Shown here in pieces: positions 1-12,092 of a stretch of 32,793 nucleotides of DNA. The position numbers were made by a program, and so were the translations under genes. This stretch comes from Streptomyces afghaniensis 772. GTDB taxonomy: Bacteria; Actinomycetota; Actinomycetes; Streptomycetales; Streptomycetaceae. The notes under the pieces were generated by a model, which was not told the DNA's origin, searched no databases, and worked only from the letters and a program-made list of their open reading frames with translations. The stretch's first letter is position 1. Each line of letters starts with the position of its first letter. The stretch lies in contig KE354349.1 of assembly GCA_000415505.1 (NCBI GenBank), positions 1-32,793 of the forward strand. Direction: 5' to 3'.

Positions 1-3596
<3,596 letters not shown>

Positions 3597-3600
<4 letters not shown>

Positions 3601-4580
3601 GACAGCCCCCGCAGATGGGCCACGAGGTGCGCGGCGCACCCCACTCCGTAGGTGGCCCGCAGCCGCGCCAGCAGCGCATCGCGGTACAGCCGGTACTCCT
3701 GTGTCCCGACGTAGTCCAGGACCGTGGCGGCCAGGACGCAGCCGAGTTGGGCGGCGCACTTCTCCGGTACGCCCCACGCCGCACCCGCGAGGAATCCCGC
3801 GCGGAAGGCGTCACCGACTCCTGTGGGGTCCACGACGCCCGCCACCTCGACGGCGGGAACGGCCAGGGCCTGGCGCCCGTCCTTGCGGATCCGGACGCCC
3901 GCTGCTCCGTGCGTGGTGACCCAGCAGCCGACGCGGCGCAGGATCTCCGCAACGGTCAGGCCGGTACGGTCCTGCAGCAGCGCGGCCTCGTACTCGTTGG
4001 TGAACAGCCAGCGTGCGCCGTCGATCAGTTCGAGGACGTCGTTCTTGCCCAGGCGCGCCAGTTGCTGGGACGGGTCGGAGGCGAAGGGGATGCCGAGGGA
4101 GCGGCATGCCCGGGTGTGCCGGAGCATGGCCTCGGGGTCGTCGGGCGAGACCATCACCAGCCCGAGCCGGCCGACCCGCTCCACGACCGTCCGCAGGTCG
4201 ATCCGGCGGGCTTCCGCCATGGCGCCGGCGTAGAACGTCCCGATCTGCTTCTGCATCCGGTCGGTCGTGCACACGAAGCGTGCCGTGTGCTGTTCCTCGC
4301 TGACCAGCACGGAGTCGGTGTCGACCCCGTGCTGCTTCAGCCAGATCCGGTAGGGCTCGAAGTCGTCGCCGACCGCGCCGACGAGCACGGGCCGCATGCC
4401 GAGCAGCCCGAGGCCGAAGGAGATGTTCGCTGCCACGCCGCCGCGACGGATCTCCAGCCGGTCGGCGAGGAAGGACAGGGAGACACGGTCCAGGCGGTCG
4501 GCCAGAAGCTGGTCGGTGAAACTCCCCGGGAACGACATCAGATGGTCGGTGGCGATGGAGCCCGTGACAGCGATGCGCAT
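3597..4580 (-). CDS. adoK: Adenosine kinase (PfkB family)
   Basis: This is a 327-residue ribokinase/PfkB-family protein. Its N-terminus (MRIAVTGSIATDHLMSFPG) and the segments RGGVAANISFGLGLLG, DPSQQLARL, FTNEYE and DPTGVGDAFRAGFL closely follow the mycobacterial adenosine kinase pattern as I recall it. The Asp in GVGDAFRAG is the catalytic base and the preceding Gly-rich loop forms the anion hole. In the SAM cycle it would convert adenosine released from S-adenosylhomocysteine to AMP, pulling hydrolysis forward. It starts 2 nt downstream of the metK stop and overlaps metH, so the genes are co-translated. A general sugar kinase is less likely given the AdoK-specific motifs and the neighbours. 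Confidence 0.85.
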
Positions 4581-4581
4581 C

Positions 4582-5790
4582 TCAGCCCCCCACAGCCCTG
4601 AGCAGGGCCTCGACCCGGTCCGTGGACTCCCAGGTCAGTTCCGGGAGTTCACGTCCGAAGTGGCCGTACGCCGCGGTCCGGGCGTAGATCGGCCGCAACA
4701 GGTCCAGGTCATGGATGATCGCGGCAGGCCGCAGGTCGAACACTTCGGTGATGGCGGCCTGGATGCGGTCCACGGGCACGGCTTCGGTGCCGAAGGTCTC
4801 GACGAACAGGCCGACGGGCTCGGCCTTGCCGATGGCGTAGGCGACCTGGACCTCGCAGCGGGAGGCGAGGCCCGCGGCGACGACGTTCTTGGCGACCCAG
4901 CGCATCGCGTACGCCGCCGAGCGGTCCACCTTGGAGGGGTCCTTGCCGGAGAAGGCGCCGCCGCCGTGGCGGGCCATGCCGCCGTAGGTGTCGATGATGA
5001 TCTTGCGGCCGGTCAGGCCGGCGTCACCCATCGGGCCGCCGATCTCGAAGCGGCCGGTCGGGTTGACCAGCAGCCGGTAACCGTCGCTCTCCAGACTCAG
5101 GCCTTGTTCGGCCAGCGCCTTGAGCGTGGGCTCGACGACGAGGTCCCGGATGTCGGGGGCCAGGAGGCCGTCGAGGTTGATGTCGGGGGCGTGCTGCGAG
5201 GAGACGACGACGGTGTCCAGACGTACCGGCCAGTCGCCGTCGTACTCGATGGTGACCTGCGTCTTGCCGTCCGGTCGCAGGTAGGGGCAGGTTCCGTTCT
5301 TGCGGACCTCGGTCAGTCGCTCGGCCAGCCGGTGCGCGAGGTGGATCGGCAGCGGCATGAACTCAGGAGTGTCGTCGCAGGCGTACCCGAACATCAGGCC
5401 CTGGTCGCCGGCGCCCTGCCGGGACAGCTCGTCCCCGCCGCCTTCGATCCGGGCCTCGTACGCGGAGTTCACCCCCTGCGCGATGTCCGGGGACTGCGAT
5501 CCGATCGAGAGCGACACACCGCAGGACGCCCCGTCGAAGCCTTTCGCGGAGGAGTCGTAGCCGATCTCGAGGATCGTGTCGCGCACCAGCTGGGCGATGG
5601 GAGCGTACGCAGTCGTGGTGACCTCGCCCGCGATGTGCACCTGCCCCGTGGTGATCAGGGTCTCCACGGCGACGCGCGAGGCCGGATCCTGTGCGAGCAG
5701 CGCGTCCAGGACCGTGTCGCTGATCCGGTCGGCGATCTTGTCGGGATGACCCTCGGTGACCGATTCGGAGGTGAAGAGCCTCCGGCCCAT
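4582..5790 (-). CDS. metK: S-adenosylmethionine synthase
   Basis: This 402-residue protein makes SAM from methionine and ATP. The family signatures are all present: [18 protein letters not shown] at the N-terminus (His of GHPDK contacts the triphosphate), [18 protein letters not shown] near residue 125, and [19 protein letters not shown] near residue 260. Length is normal and the frame is intact. The ATG lies one base past the stop of the carrier-protein gene, so it is translationally coupled to it rather than having its own leader. That placement in a biosynthetic operon suggests a pathway-dedicated paralogue rather than the housekeeping copy, which cannot be checked from this window. Confidence 0.95.
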   Translation of the reverse strand: MGRRLFTSESVTEGHPDKIADRISDTVLDALLAQDPASRVAVETLITTGQVHIAGEVTTTAYAPIAQLVRDTILEIGYDSSAKGFDGASCGVSLSIGSQSPDIAQGVNSAYEARIEGGGDELSRQGAGDQGLMFGYACDDTPEFMPLPIHLAHRLAERLTEVRKNGTCPYLRPDGKTQVTIEYDGDWPVRLDTVVVSSQHAPDINLDGLLAPDIRDLVVEPTLKALAEQGLSLESDGYRLLVNPTGRFEIGGPMGDAGLTGRKIIIDTYGGMARHGGGAFSGKDPSKVDRSAAYAMRWVAKNVVAAGLASRCEVQVAYAIGKAEPVGLFVETFGTEAVPVDRIQAAITEVFDLRPAAIIHDLDLLRPIYARTAAYGHFGRELPELTWESTDRVEALLRAVGG

Positions 5791-5791
5791 C

Positions 5792-6034
5792 TCACTTCAC
5801 CCCCGCTCGGAAGAAGTTGGCGTCGATGGCGTCGAGGGTGCGGATGGCGTCGACCTCGAGGGTCTCCATCTCGATGGGGCGACCGCAGTGCTGTTCCAGC
5901 AGGAAGACGAACTCGACGAAGGACAGCGAGTCGATGAGGCGGTTCTCGATCAGGTCCAGGTCGCCCGGGATGTCCTCGCGGTCCGGGTGACGCTTGAGGA
6001 TCCAGTCCTTGACCTGCTGCAGGGCCTCGCTCAT
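5792..6034 (-). CDS. Stand-alone acyl/aminoacyl carrier protein
   Basis: This is an 80-residue acidic helical protein with the carrier signature [17 protein letters not shown]. The Ser in D-S-L (residue 36) is the phosphopantetheine site. I chose the ATG at 6034 because a GAGGAG ribosome site sits 6-12 bases upstream. The frame is open to 6148 but has no comparable site there. It follows a dedicated AcpS-type transferase and an amino acid:[carrier protein] ligase, so it is more likely an aminoacyl carrier than a fatty-acid ACP. It precedes metK by one base and heads the SAM-recycling genes. Confidence 0.85.
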   Translation of the reverse strand: MSEALQQVKDWILKRHPDREDIPGDLDLIENRLIDSLSFVEFVFLLEQHCGRPIEMETLEVDAIRTLDAIDANFFRAGVK

Positions 6035-6080
6035 GGGTGTGCTCCTCACATTGCTGTGTACAGGTGGGTGGGCAGGCGCC

Positions 6081-6518
6081 TCACGGCCGGAGGCCGGAGG
6101 GATCGCCGAGGATGGGGGCGGCCACGGCGACCGCGTAGTCCACGTCATGGCTGATGCTCACCGTGATGTCCGTGATGCCGGACTGCGCCGCCATGTCGGC
6201 GGCGCCTCGCCGCAGCTCGACGAGCGGCCAGCCACCGTCCGAGCGGCGCACCACGATGTCCCGCCACGGCAGGAAACGGCCCCGGACCCGCAGTGTCTTG
6301 AACGCCGCTTCCTTGGCCGCGATCCGACCGCAGAGACTGAGCAGGTCAAGCCCACTGGACGTGCGGCAGTCGGCGAGTTCTCCGGGGTCCAGCATCCGCT
6401 CGAAGAACCCCTCGCCGTGGTCCTCGAGGAGTCGGCGGACGCGCTTGACGGACACGATGTCCATGCCGAGGTTCGCCCAGCCCGGGCCGCCGCCTCCGGC
6501 GGTAGGGTGGGCCGGCAC
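6081..6518 (-). CDS. Holo-ACP synthase type 4'-phosphopantetheinyl transferase
   Basis: This protein of about 145 residues transfers phosphopantetheine from CoA to a carrier protein Ser. AcpS motifs are clear: GMDIVSVKRV near residue 18 (Asp is a Mg ligand), GRIAAKEAAFKTL near residue 65 (Glu is a Mg ligand), and the C-terminal VSISHDVDYAVAVA. The GTG at 6518 is taken as the start because it sits directly after the stop of the ligase gene. The GMDIV Met at residue 19 is an alternative and would match the usual AcpS length better. The neighbour downstream is its probable substrate, the 80-residue carrier protein. Confidence 0.85.
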   Translation of the reverse strand: MPAHPTAGGGGPGWANLGMDIVSVKRVRRLLEDHGEGFFERMLDPGELADCRTSSGLDLLSLCGRIAAKEAAFKTLRVRGRFLPWRDIVVRRSDGGWPLVELRRGAADMAAQSGITDITVSISHDVDYAVAVAAPILGDPSGLRP

Positions 6519-6519
6519 G

Positions 6520-7407
6520 TCACACCCCCGGTCCGACCGGGGAGAATCGGTCCCTGGCCGCGTGGACGGCCTCCGTGGCGGCGGCCCAGCTGCCGTGCCG
6601 CCGGGTGAGTGCGGACAGCCAGCGCTCCAGGCCGAAGGCGACGCAGCTGGTGAAGGCCGGACCGCCGGTGCCGGCGAGGGTGATGGAGCAGCGGTCGCCG
6701 AAGAAGTTGCGGTGGGTGTTGACGGAGGCGATGGCCAGGTCCTCGTAGAGGAATTCGTGCTTGACGGGCGACAGCCGCTGCAGCACCGCCTTGGAGCCGC
6801 CCTTGTCGTAGAAGGGGTCGCAGGCGGCTTCCTTGCGCAGCGGCAGGTCCAGCGCCCGGGCGAAGGCGGTGATGCGGTCGCTGAAGTCGCACAGGTGGCT
6901 CTCGGCGTGCTCGCGGCTGCCGAGTGCCACGATCTCCCGCATGCGGAAGCCGAGTTGGCGCCTGAGCCCCTCGTAGCGCTCCTCCTTGCGGAAGCACCAG
7001 CCGACGACGGTGACGAGGGTGTCGTCCGCCACCTCGCGGTCTTCGTGGTCGAGGTAGACCGCGTAACAGGACGCGGAGGGCAGACCGAGTTCGGCGGGTT
7101 GCAGAGTGCTGCAGGGAAAGCATCCCGTCTCGGCACAGAACTCACCGCGCCGGTCGACCTCGATCGCGGTGGCGACGACGGCCTGGTGCGGGAAGTTCTC
7201 GTAATAGTCCAGGCGCCGCAGATCCGCGGCCGGCAGCAGCGGGGGCATCGTCATGGAGCGTGCTCCGGCAGCCACTCCCCACCTTTCGAAGGTGTCGTCG
7301 AGGAGCCTCAGCAGGGCGGTGCCCTCCGGTCCGAGGGAGGGTAAGCCGCGGGCTTCCCGGGATGAGTCCGGTGAAGATCGCGGGGCTGTGAACGTGGTGT
7401 GGGACAC
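6520..7407 (-). CDS. Class II aminoacyl-tRNA synthetase-like amino acid:[carrier protein] ligase
   Basis: This is a 295-residue protein with a SerRS-like catalytic core but no N-terminal tRNA-binding coiled coil. Motif 2 is the CFRKEERYEGLRRQ stretch (138-151) followed by GFRMREIVALG, and motif 3 is SCVAFGLERWLSAL (254-267, with the invariant ER). Cys114, Glu142/143 and Cys255 fall where the family's zinc ligands lie. Family members (for example rhizobial enzymes described in the literature) activate small amino acids as adenylates and load them on a phosphopantetheinyl carrier protein rather than tRNA. The carrier protein and AcpS genes directly downstream fit this role. The amino acid is not predictable here. 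The start is GTG, with GAGAGGTGG upstream. Confidence 0.82.
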   Translation of the reverse strand: MSHTTFTAPRSSPDSSREARGLPSLGPEGTALLRLLDDTFERWGVAAGARSMTMPPLLPAADLRRLDYYENFPHQAVVATAIEVDRRGEFCAETGCFPCSTLQPAELGLPSASCYAVYLDHEDREVADDTLVTVVGWCFRKEERYEGLRRQLGFRMREIVALGSREHAESHLCDFSDRITAFARALDLPLRKEAACDPFYDKGGSKAVLQRLSPVKHEFLYEDLAIASVNTHRNFFGDRCSITLAGTGGPAFTSCVAFGLERWLSALTRRHGSWAAATEAVHAARDRFSPVGPGV

Positions 7408-7428
7408 GGTGGTTGACCACCTCTCGGG

Positions 7429-8319
7429 TCAGATGACCGGCAGCGTGTCGTCGGAGAAGATCCCGGTCTTGAGGAAGAAGGCGAGCGGCTTGCGGATGGC
7501 CTTGCGCTCGTGCGCGCGCCGGCGCTCGTCGGCGACGAGCGCGTTGCGCAGACCGAGCGGGTCGGCGATGCCGGCATCGCGGTAGACGTGCGGGTTGTAG
7601 AGGGAGTTGACGCTGAAGACGACATAGCGCTTGAGGTAGCTCTCCACCTCGCGCAGCCGCTCCTCGCCCACCGCGTCGCGCATCCGGGTGAACAGCAGCG
7701 AGACCAGCTCGCGCCCGAAGGCGATGTGGCGGGACTCGTCCTGGTGGTGGATGCGGTTGACCTGGCGGATGGTGTCGCAGAGTGTCTCGTCCTGCGCCAT
7801 CCGCGTGTTGTAGTGGTCGACCAGCTCCTCGAAGAACAGGATGCGGGCGAAGACGAGGAAGTTCTCGACCTCGGGTTCCCAGGCCGAGTCGGCGCGCATG
7901 GCGGTCGAGGCGTAGATCTTGTCGCCGTAGCGGCGGCAGAACTCGGCGAAGAACCACATGTGTTCGTTCTCTTCGCCGATGAAGTGGTGGAAGAAGTCGG
8001 ACGGCACCTCGAAGCCGGGCATGTGGATGCGGTGGACGACCTCGATGAGCAGTTCGCGGATGCCGTGCACATTGAGGCTGTAGAAGTTGATGGACTCCCA
8101 CTTGGACAGCCGGTGCAGGGTCTCCTCGCCGAGCTCGTCGAAGTACGGGGTTCCGTAGGGGGTGAGCAGCTCGGGGCTCATCCACAGGCGGTTCTCGTCC
8201 AGCTTCTCGGGCCAGTCGAACTGCTGGTACGGGTTGTAGTAGTCCTCGATGGCCTTCTCGCTGAGCCGTTCGAGCACTTCGAGGAAGCGGTCGGTGACGG
8301 GCAGGGCCGTGGCGGCCAT
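7429..8319 (-). CDS. AurF-family ferritin-like diiron oxygenase
   Basis: This 296-residue all-helical protein is most like the p-aminobenzoate N-oxygenase AurF family. The iron-ligand pattern is visible: Glu117-x-x-His120 in the EENEH helix, Glu164 in FFEELVDHY, and His191-x3-Glu195-x2-His198 in HHQDESRH. The spacing from Glu164 to His191 (27) and the last triad match AurF numbering, and a further Glu in KWES or GIREL would complete the set. The family usually oxidises amines to hydroxylamine, nitroso or nitro groups, though C-hydroxylation is known. Genes around it load an amino acid on a carrier protein and methylate, so a carrier-bound or released amino acid is the likely substrate (inference). 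AAGGAG precedes the ATG. Confidence 0.85.
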   Translation of the reverse strand: MAATALPVTDRFLEVLERLSEKAIEDYYNPYQQFDWPEKLDENRLWMSPELLTPYGTPYFDELGEETLHRLSKWESINFYSLNVHGIRELLIEVVHRIHMPGFEVPSDFFHHFIGEENEHMWFFAEFCRRYGDKIYASTAMRADSAWEPEVENFLVFARILFFEELVDHYNTRMAQDETLCDTIRQVNRIHHQDESRHIAFGRELVSLLFTRMRDAVGEERLREVESYLKRYVVFSVNSLYNPHVYRDAGIADPLGLRNALVADERRRAHERKAIRKPLAFFLKTGIFSDDTLPVI

Positions 8320-8365
8320 GGTCTCTCCTTACGCGGGCGGGTCGGGACCGGACGCGGTGCGCGGC

Positions 8366-9439
8366 TCAGGGCCGGACTTCGTACACGGCGTTGACCGGGG
8401 TCTCGGTCGCGCGCCGCCAGCGGGTGAAGCCGGCCTCCTCCGCGATGGCGCGGAACGCCTTCTCGCCGGAGTGGTTGCCGAGGGCGTGCGGGCCGCGCTG
8501 GGCGACGGCGACGGGCAGGCACATCACGGCGGACAGCGACATGAACATGCGGGCCGCCGGTGTGCGGGTGTCGATGTCGGCGGGCGAGACGTTGGACTCG
8601 ACGAGCATCCAGGTGCCGTCCCCGTCCAGGGACTTGTGGACGTGCTGGGCGGCGGCGACCGGGTCGCCCATGTCGTGCAGGCAGTTGAAGAAGGTGACCA
8701 GGTCGTAGCCGCTGCCCGGGTAGTCGTCGGCGGACGCGGTCTCGAAGACGACGCGCCCGGACAGGCCCGCGTCGTCGGCGAGCTGCCGGGCGATGGTGAC
8801 GGCCTCCTCCGAGTAGTCGAAGCCGTACACCCTGGCCTGCGGGAAGGCCTTGGCGATGAGCAGGGTGGTGTGCCCCACGCCGCAGCCGATGTCGGCGACG
8901 CTGCCGCCGTTCGCCAGCTTCTCGGTGACGCCTTCCAGCGCGGGCAGCCAGTCGGTCAGCAGCCGGTGCCGGTAGGTGGGCTGGAAGAAGCTGCCCATGC
9001 CGGTGTCGAGCGCCGGGTCGTGCTCGGCCCAGCCCACACCCTCGCCCGTGCGGTATGCGTCGACGAGTAGGTCCTCGGTGGCGTACAGCGCCTTGAGCGC
9101 GGTGAAGAATCCGGCGGCGTACGTGGCGGACCCGGCGTCGGCGAGGACGGCGGCGTGCGCCTCGGGCAGGGTGTACTTGTCGGACGACGGGTGGCGTTCC
9201 ACGTAGTCGGCGCTGAGCTGGGCGTGCAGCCACTCCTGCGCGTACCGCTCGGTGACGCCGGCGTGTTCCGCGAGTTCCGCGGGGGTGAGCGGGCCGTGCT
9301 CGGCGAGTGCGCGGTACAGGCCGAGCCGCTCGCCGAGGGAGATGGTCAGGCCGCGGACGGCGGCTGCGGCGTCGTCGATGACGCGCTGGTGGAAGGCAGT
9401 GGTCGGGTCGGCGCTCGGGGCGTGGGTCGGGGCGGTCAT
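8366..9439 (-). CDS. SAM-dependent methyltransferase with N-terminal winged helix
   Basis: This is a 357-residue class I methyltransferase. Residues about 15-90 form the winged-helix dimerisation-like domain seen in Rv2258c-type enzymes. The Rossmann core begins at SVADIGCGVGHTTLLIAKAF (motif I), with an acidic end of strand 2 at YGFDYSEEAV and a post-motif LVTFFNCLHDMGDP. It probably methylates an O, N or C atom of the cluster's small-molecule product. The acceptor cannot be read from sequence. Its start overlaps the stop of the upstream methyltransferase as ATGA, so the two are co-translated. Confidence 0.85.
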   Translation of the reverse strand: MTAPTHAPSADPTTAFHQRVIDDAAAAVRGLTISLGERLGLYRALAEHGPLTPAELAEHAGVTERYAQEWLHAQLSADYVERHPSSDKYTLPEAHAAVLADAGSATYAAGFFTALKALYATEDLLVDAYRTGEGVGWAEHDPALDTGMGSFFQPTYRHRLLTDWLPALEGVTEKLANGGSVADIGCGVGHTTLLIAKAFPQARVYGFDYSEEAVTIARQLADDAGLSGRVVFETASADDYPGSGYDLVTFFNCLHDMGDPVAAAQHVHKSLDGDGTWMLVESNVSPADIDTRTPAARMFMSLSAVMCLPVAVAQRGPHALGNHSGEKAFRAIAEEAGFTRWRRATETPVNAVYEVRP

Positions 9440-10266
9440 GACGTCGCCTCGTCTCGGGTCGCGGTGAACAGGAAGGACCGGGGCACGCGGGGTACCTCAC
9501 GTGGCGGCACGGGGTAGGGCCAGCGGCCGAAGTCGGCGCCGTCCTCTCCCGGCTGCCTGACCTCGCGCACCGTCCAGCCGCAGGAGGTGAGCAGCTGCTC
9601 GGGCTCCTCGGTGCCGAACAGCCAGGGATTTCCGTCCTCTTCGAGCGCCTTCATGAACGGCCGCGAGAGCGGGTTCTCCAGGGCCGCCTTGCTGATGACG
9701 TCCCCGAGGAGGGCCGAGCCCGGCGCGCTGTGCTGCCACAGGGTCGTGATCAGGGTGCGCACGGCGTCCTCGGGCAGGAAGAACAGCAGGCCCTCGACCA
9801 CCCACAGCGTGGGCTGCTCCGAGCGCCAGCCCGCTTCTTTCAGCGGGCCGGTCCAGTCCTGGGTGAGGTCGACGGCGACGGTGCGGCGTTCCCGGCCGGC
9901 CGGCTCCGGCTCATCGGCGAGCATGGCCGCCTTGGCCTCGAGTAGTGCGGGCCGGTCGAGTTCGTAGACGGTGACGCCCGTGGGCCAGTCGAGCCGGTAG
10001 TAGCGGGTGTCCATACCGGCCGCGAGGAACACGACCTGGCGGATCTCCCGCTCCCGCATCGCGCGGCCGATGGCGCGGTCCAGGTAGGTGGTGCGGATGG
10101 CGAGGAACGGCACGGTGCCTGCGCCCGCGTAGCGATCGAGCAGCTCGAAGCCGACGGTGCCGGCGACCGTGCGGGCGTAGGGATCGGCGAACAGCCGGTC
10201 CTCACGCTCGGTCTCCAGTGCCCGCGCGGCGGCGGTCCACTGGGCAGTGCGGGATACGGCCTCCAC
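9436..10266 (-). CDS. SAM-dependent methyltransferase, LCM/TIGR00027 family
   Basis: This 276-residue protein belongs to the leucine-carboxyl-methyltransferase-like family common in actinobacteria. Its segments are typical: a TAQWTAAARALE start, RLFADPYA, FLAIRTTYLDRAI, VVFLAAGMDTRYYRL (SAM motif I, AAGMDTR), VYELDRPALLEAK and LWVVEGLLFFLP. In biosynthetic clusters such enzymes methylate carboxylates or hydroxyls. The start is GTG with GGGAGA upstream. It overlaps the next methyltransferase by four bases. Two methyltransferases in series are consistent with the heavy investment in SAM recycling downstream. Confidence 0.85.
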   Translation of the reverse strand: MEAVSRTAQWTAAARALETEREDRLFADPYARTVAGTVGFELLDRYAGAGTVPFLAIRTTYLDRAIGRAMREREIRQVVFLAAGMDTRYYRLDWPTGVTVYELDRPALLEAKAAMLADEPEPAGRERRTVAVDLTQDWTGPLKEAGWRSEQPTLWVVEGLLFFLPEDAVRTLITTLWQHSAPGSALLGDVISKAALENPLSRPFMKALEEDGNPWLFGTEEPEQLLTSCGWTVREVRQPGEDGADFGRWPYPVPPREVPRVPRSFLFTATRDEATS

Positions 10267-10331
10267 AGGAGGTCTCCCTTCGGGAAGCTTGGGAAGCGAA
10301 GGTGGAGCGGGGGCTGTGCGGACGGCCGTGT

Positions 10332-10844
10332 TCAGCGCTCTCGTACACAGGGGACCGGGTCCTCCGCCGCGGACATCGACGCGGGGGATTCGGCGGAGGT
10401 GTCGGCAGGGCGCCGCCGGAAGATGCTGTGCAGGATCATGCTGAACACGACCGTCCCGTCGGGGGCCACCAGCTCGCAGCGCGGCTGGACGATGCCGGTG
10501 GCGGGATTACCGAACGAGGGGCGCGATCCGAGGATCCGGATCCGCGCGGTGAGGATGTCGCCCGGACGCACGGGCCGGTGGTAGCGGACCTCGTCGATGC
10601 CCGGGGATCCGACGCAGGCGCTGTAGGCGAGGAGCCCGTCGACGTAGCGCCGCATGAAGAGCGCCGAGGTGTGGAAGCCGCTGGCGATCAGCCCACCGAA
10701 GGGCGACTGCTTCGCGAGCTCCGGGTCGGTGTGGAAGGGCTGCGGGTCGTAGCGCCGTGCGAACTCCAGCACCTCCTCCTCGGTGACGGTGACGGTGCCC
10801 AGCTCGTGGATGTCACCGGTGCGGAAGTCCTCGAAGTAGCGCAT
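10332..10844 (-). CDS. MaoC-like hot-dog-fold dehydratase/hydratase
   Basis: This 170-residue protein has the single hot-dog fold of MaoC/R-specific enoyl hydratases. FARRYDPQPFHTDPELA (about 30-45) carries the catalytic Asp-x4-His arrangement and is followed by GFHTSALFMRR. A conserved VRYHRPVRPGD strand lies near residue 90. It would hydrate or dehydrate an acyl-thioester, possibly on the cluster's carrier protein. The ATG follows an AGGGGGG site. It is the first gene after a consensus promoter and probably leads the transcript through the methyltransferases and beyond. The last ~25 residues are low-complexity. Confidence 0.8.
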   Translation of the reverse strand: MRYFEDFRTGDIHELGTVTVTEEEVLEFARRYDPQPFHTDPELAKQSPFGGLIASGFHTSALFMRRYVDGLLAYSACVGSPGIDEVRYHRPVRPGDILTARIRILGSRPSFGNPATGIVQPRCELVAPDGTVVFSMILHSIFRRRPADTSAESPASMSAAEDPVPCVRER

Positions 10845-10885
10845 GACGCCCCCCTGGAGCCGGAGAAAAGATTCTCTTGACGTGC

Positions 10886-10930
10886 TCCAATCTACGAACG
10901 AGCCGTTTATTTTGTCAATCCAAATCTACG
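10886..10930 (-). repeat. Direct repeat flanking the operon promoter (possible operator)
   Basis: On the minus strand CGTAGATTTGGA (10930-10919) and CGTAGATTGGA (10896-10886) are near-identical, 33 bases apart. The first abuts the -35 and the second contains the -10. The spacing is about three helical turns. The upstream copy also contains the TAG stop of the PLP-enzyme gene. Confidence 0.4.
10889..10918 (-). promoter_or_regulatory. Probable sigma-70-type promoter for the maoC-methyltransferase-oxygenase operon
   Basis: Read on the minus strand, TTGACA (10918-10913) and TAGATT (10894-10889) are separated by 18 bases in an unusually AT-rich patch. The maoC-like ATG lies 45 bases downstream, and the 5' leader contains a small GAGAA/TTCTC hairpin. 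The -35 is a full consensus match. Confidence 0.65.
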
Positions 10931-12092
10931 GTCGAACCAAAGCTTGTTCGATGTCTCGCCAGAGGTCGTCCGGGTGCTCGATGCCCACCGACATCCGCAC
11001 CGTCCCGGCGCCGATACCGGCCGCCGCCAGGGCCTCCTCGCCGAGTTCCCGGTGCGATGTCGACGCCGGGTGAGCGACCAGCGTCTCCACTCCGCCCAGC
11101 GAGAGCGCGAGCCGGGCGAGTCGCACCCGCTCGATGAACGCGCGGCCGGCCGCCCGCCCGCCGGCGAGCTCGAACGAGACCATGCCGCCACCTCCGGACA
11201 GCACCTTGCGCGCCAGGTCGTACGACGGATGACCGGGCAACCAGGGCCAGTGCACGGCGGTGACCTGCTCGTGCTCGGCGAGACGACCGGCCAGCAGTCG
11301 TGCGCCCGCGCAGTGCTGCCGCATCCGCAGCGGCAGCGACGGCAGCCCGCGCAGGGTCAGCCAGGCGGCGAACGGGTCGGCGCAGGCTCCGAGTTCGACC
11401 GTGCGCGGCCACACCCGGTCGCGCAGCTCCACGTCGGCGAAGACGGCGACCCCGCCCAGTACGTCGGAGTGCCCCGCCAGATATTTGGTCGTCGAGTGCA
11501 CGACCACGTCTGCGCCGTGCTCCATGGGGCGGCACAGCACCGGCGACGCGAGGGAGTTGTCCACCACGCTCACCACACCGTGCCGCCGGGCAGCGGCCGA
11601 CAGGCCGGGAAGATCGGGTACTTGTCCGGTCGGATTGGCGATGGTCTCGAGATGCAGCACGCGAGTGGTGGGCCGCACCAGCCGCTCGAACTCGGCCGGG
11701 TCGTCGCCTCGTACGTACTCCACCTCGACGCCGTAGCGCGCCGCGAGGTCCGAGAGCACGGCGTACGTACCGCCGTACAGGCAGCGCTGGGCGACCACGT
11801 GGTCACCCGGCCGCAGCAGCGAGAGCAGCACCCCGCTGATCGCACCCATCCCGGACGCGAAGGCGATGGCGGCGGCTCCGCCTTCCAGCGCGGCGAGTGT
11901 GCGCTCGAGCGCCCGCACGGTCGGGTTGCCACGCCGCGAGTAGACGTACGGGCCGTCGGGTCCGGCCATGGCGCCGGCGAGCGCGTCAGCGGAGTCGAAG
12001 GCGAAGGCCGAGGACTGGACGATGGGAACGCTCAAAGGCTGACTGCCGCTCGGCATCGGCTCGTTCAGGATGTGCACGGCACGGGTCTGCAT
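10926..12092 (-). CDS. PLP-dependent Cys/Met-metabolism (trans-sulfuration family) enzyme
   Basis: This 388-residue fold-type I enzyme matches the cystathionine gamma-synthase/gamma-lyase/methionine gamma-lyase family. PLP contacts are present: YSRRGNPT (51-58, Tyr/Arg from the partner subunit), FASGMGA, NPTG near 153, VDNS (Asp178) and Schiff-base Lys203 in HSTTKYLAGHSD. The loop LYGGTY lacks the Cys that methionine gamma-lyases carry after YG, so a lyase or gamma-substitution role on cystathionine or O-acyl-homoserine is at least as likely. The ATG at 12092 lies 14 bases from AGAGGAG. The TTG at 12098 is better spaced (8) and may be the true start. It is probably linked to the methionine/homocysteine economy of the cluster. 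Confidence 0.83.
   Translation of the reverse strand: MQTRAVHILNEPMPSGSQPLSVPIVQSSAFAFDSADALAGAMAGPDGPYVYSRRGNPTVRALERTLAALEGGAAAIAFASGMGAISGVLLSLLRPGDHVVAQRCLYGGTYAVLSDLAARYGVEVEYVRGDDPAEFERLVRPTTRVLHLETIANPTGQVPDLPGLSAAARRHGVVSVVDNSLASPVLCRPMEHGADVVVHSTTKYLAGHSDVLGGVAVFADVELRDRVWPRTVELGACADPFAAWLTLRGLPSLPLRMRQHCAGARLLAGRLAEHEQVTAVHWPWLPGHPSYDLARKVLSGGGGMVSFELAGGRAAGRAFIERVRLARLALSLGGVETLVAHPASTSHRELGEEALAAAGIGAGTVRMSVGIEHPDDLWRDIEQALVRP

Noticed and set aside
5791-6034. Possible SAM riboswitch or independent promoter ahead of metK
   Set aside because: metK starts one base after the carrier-protein stop, so there is no leader in which a riboswitch could form.
10926-12092. Naming the PLP enzyme methionine gamma-lyase
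   Set aside because: The diagnostic Cys after YG is Gly here, so only a family-level call is justified.
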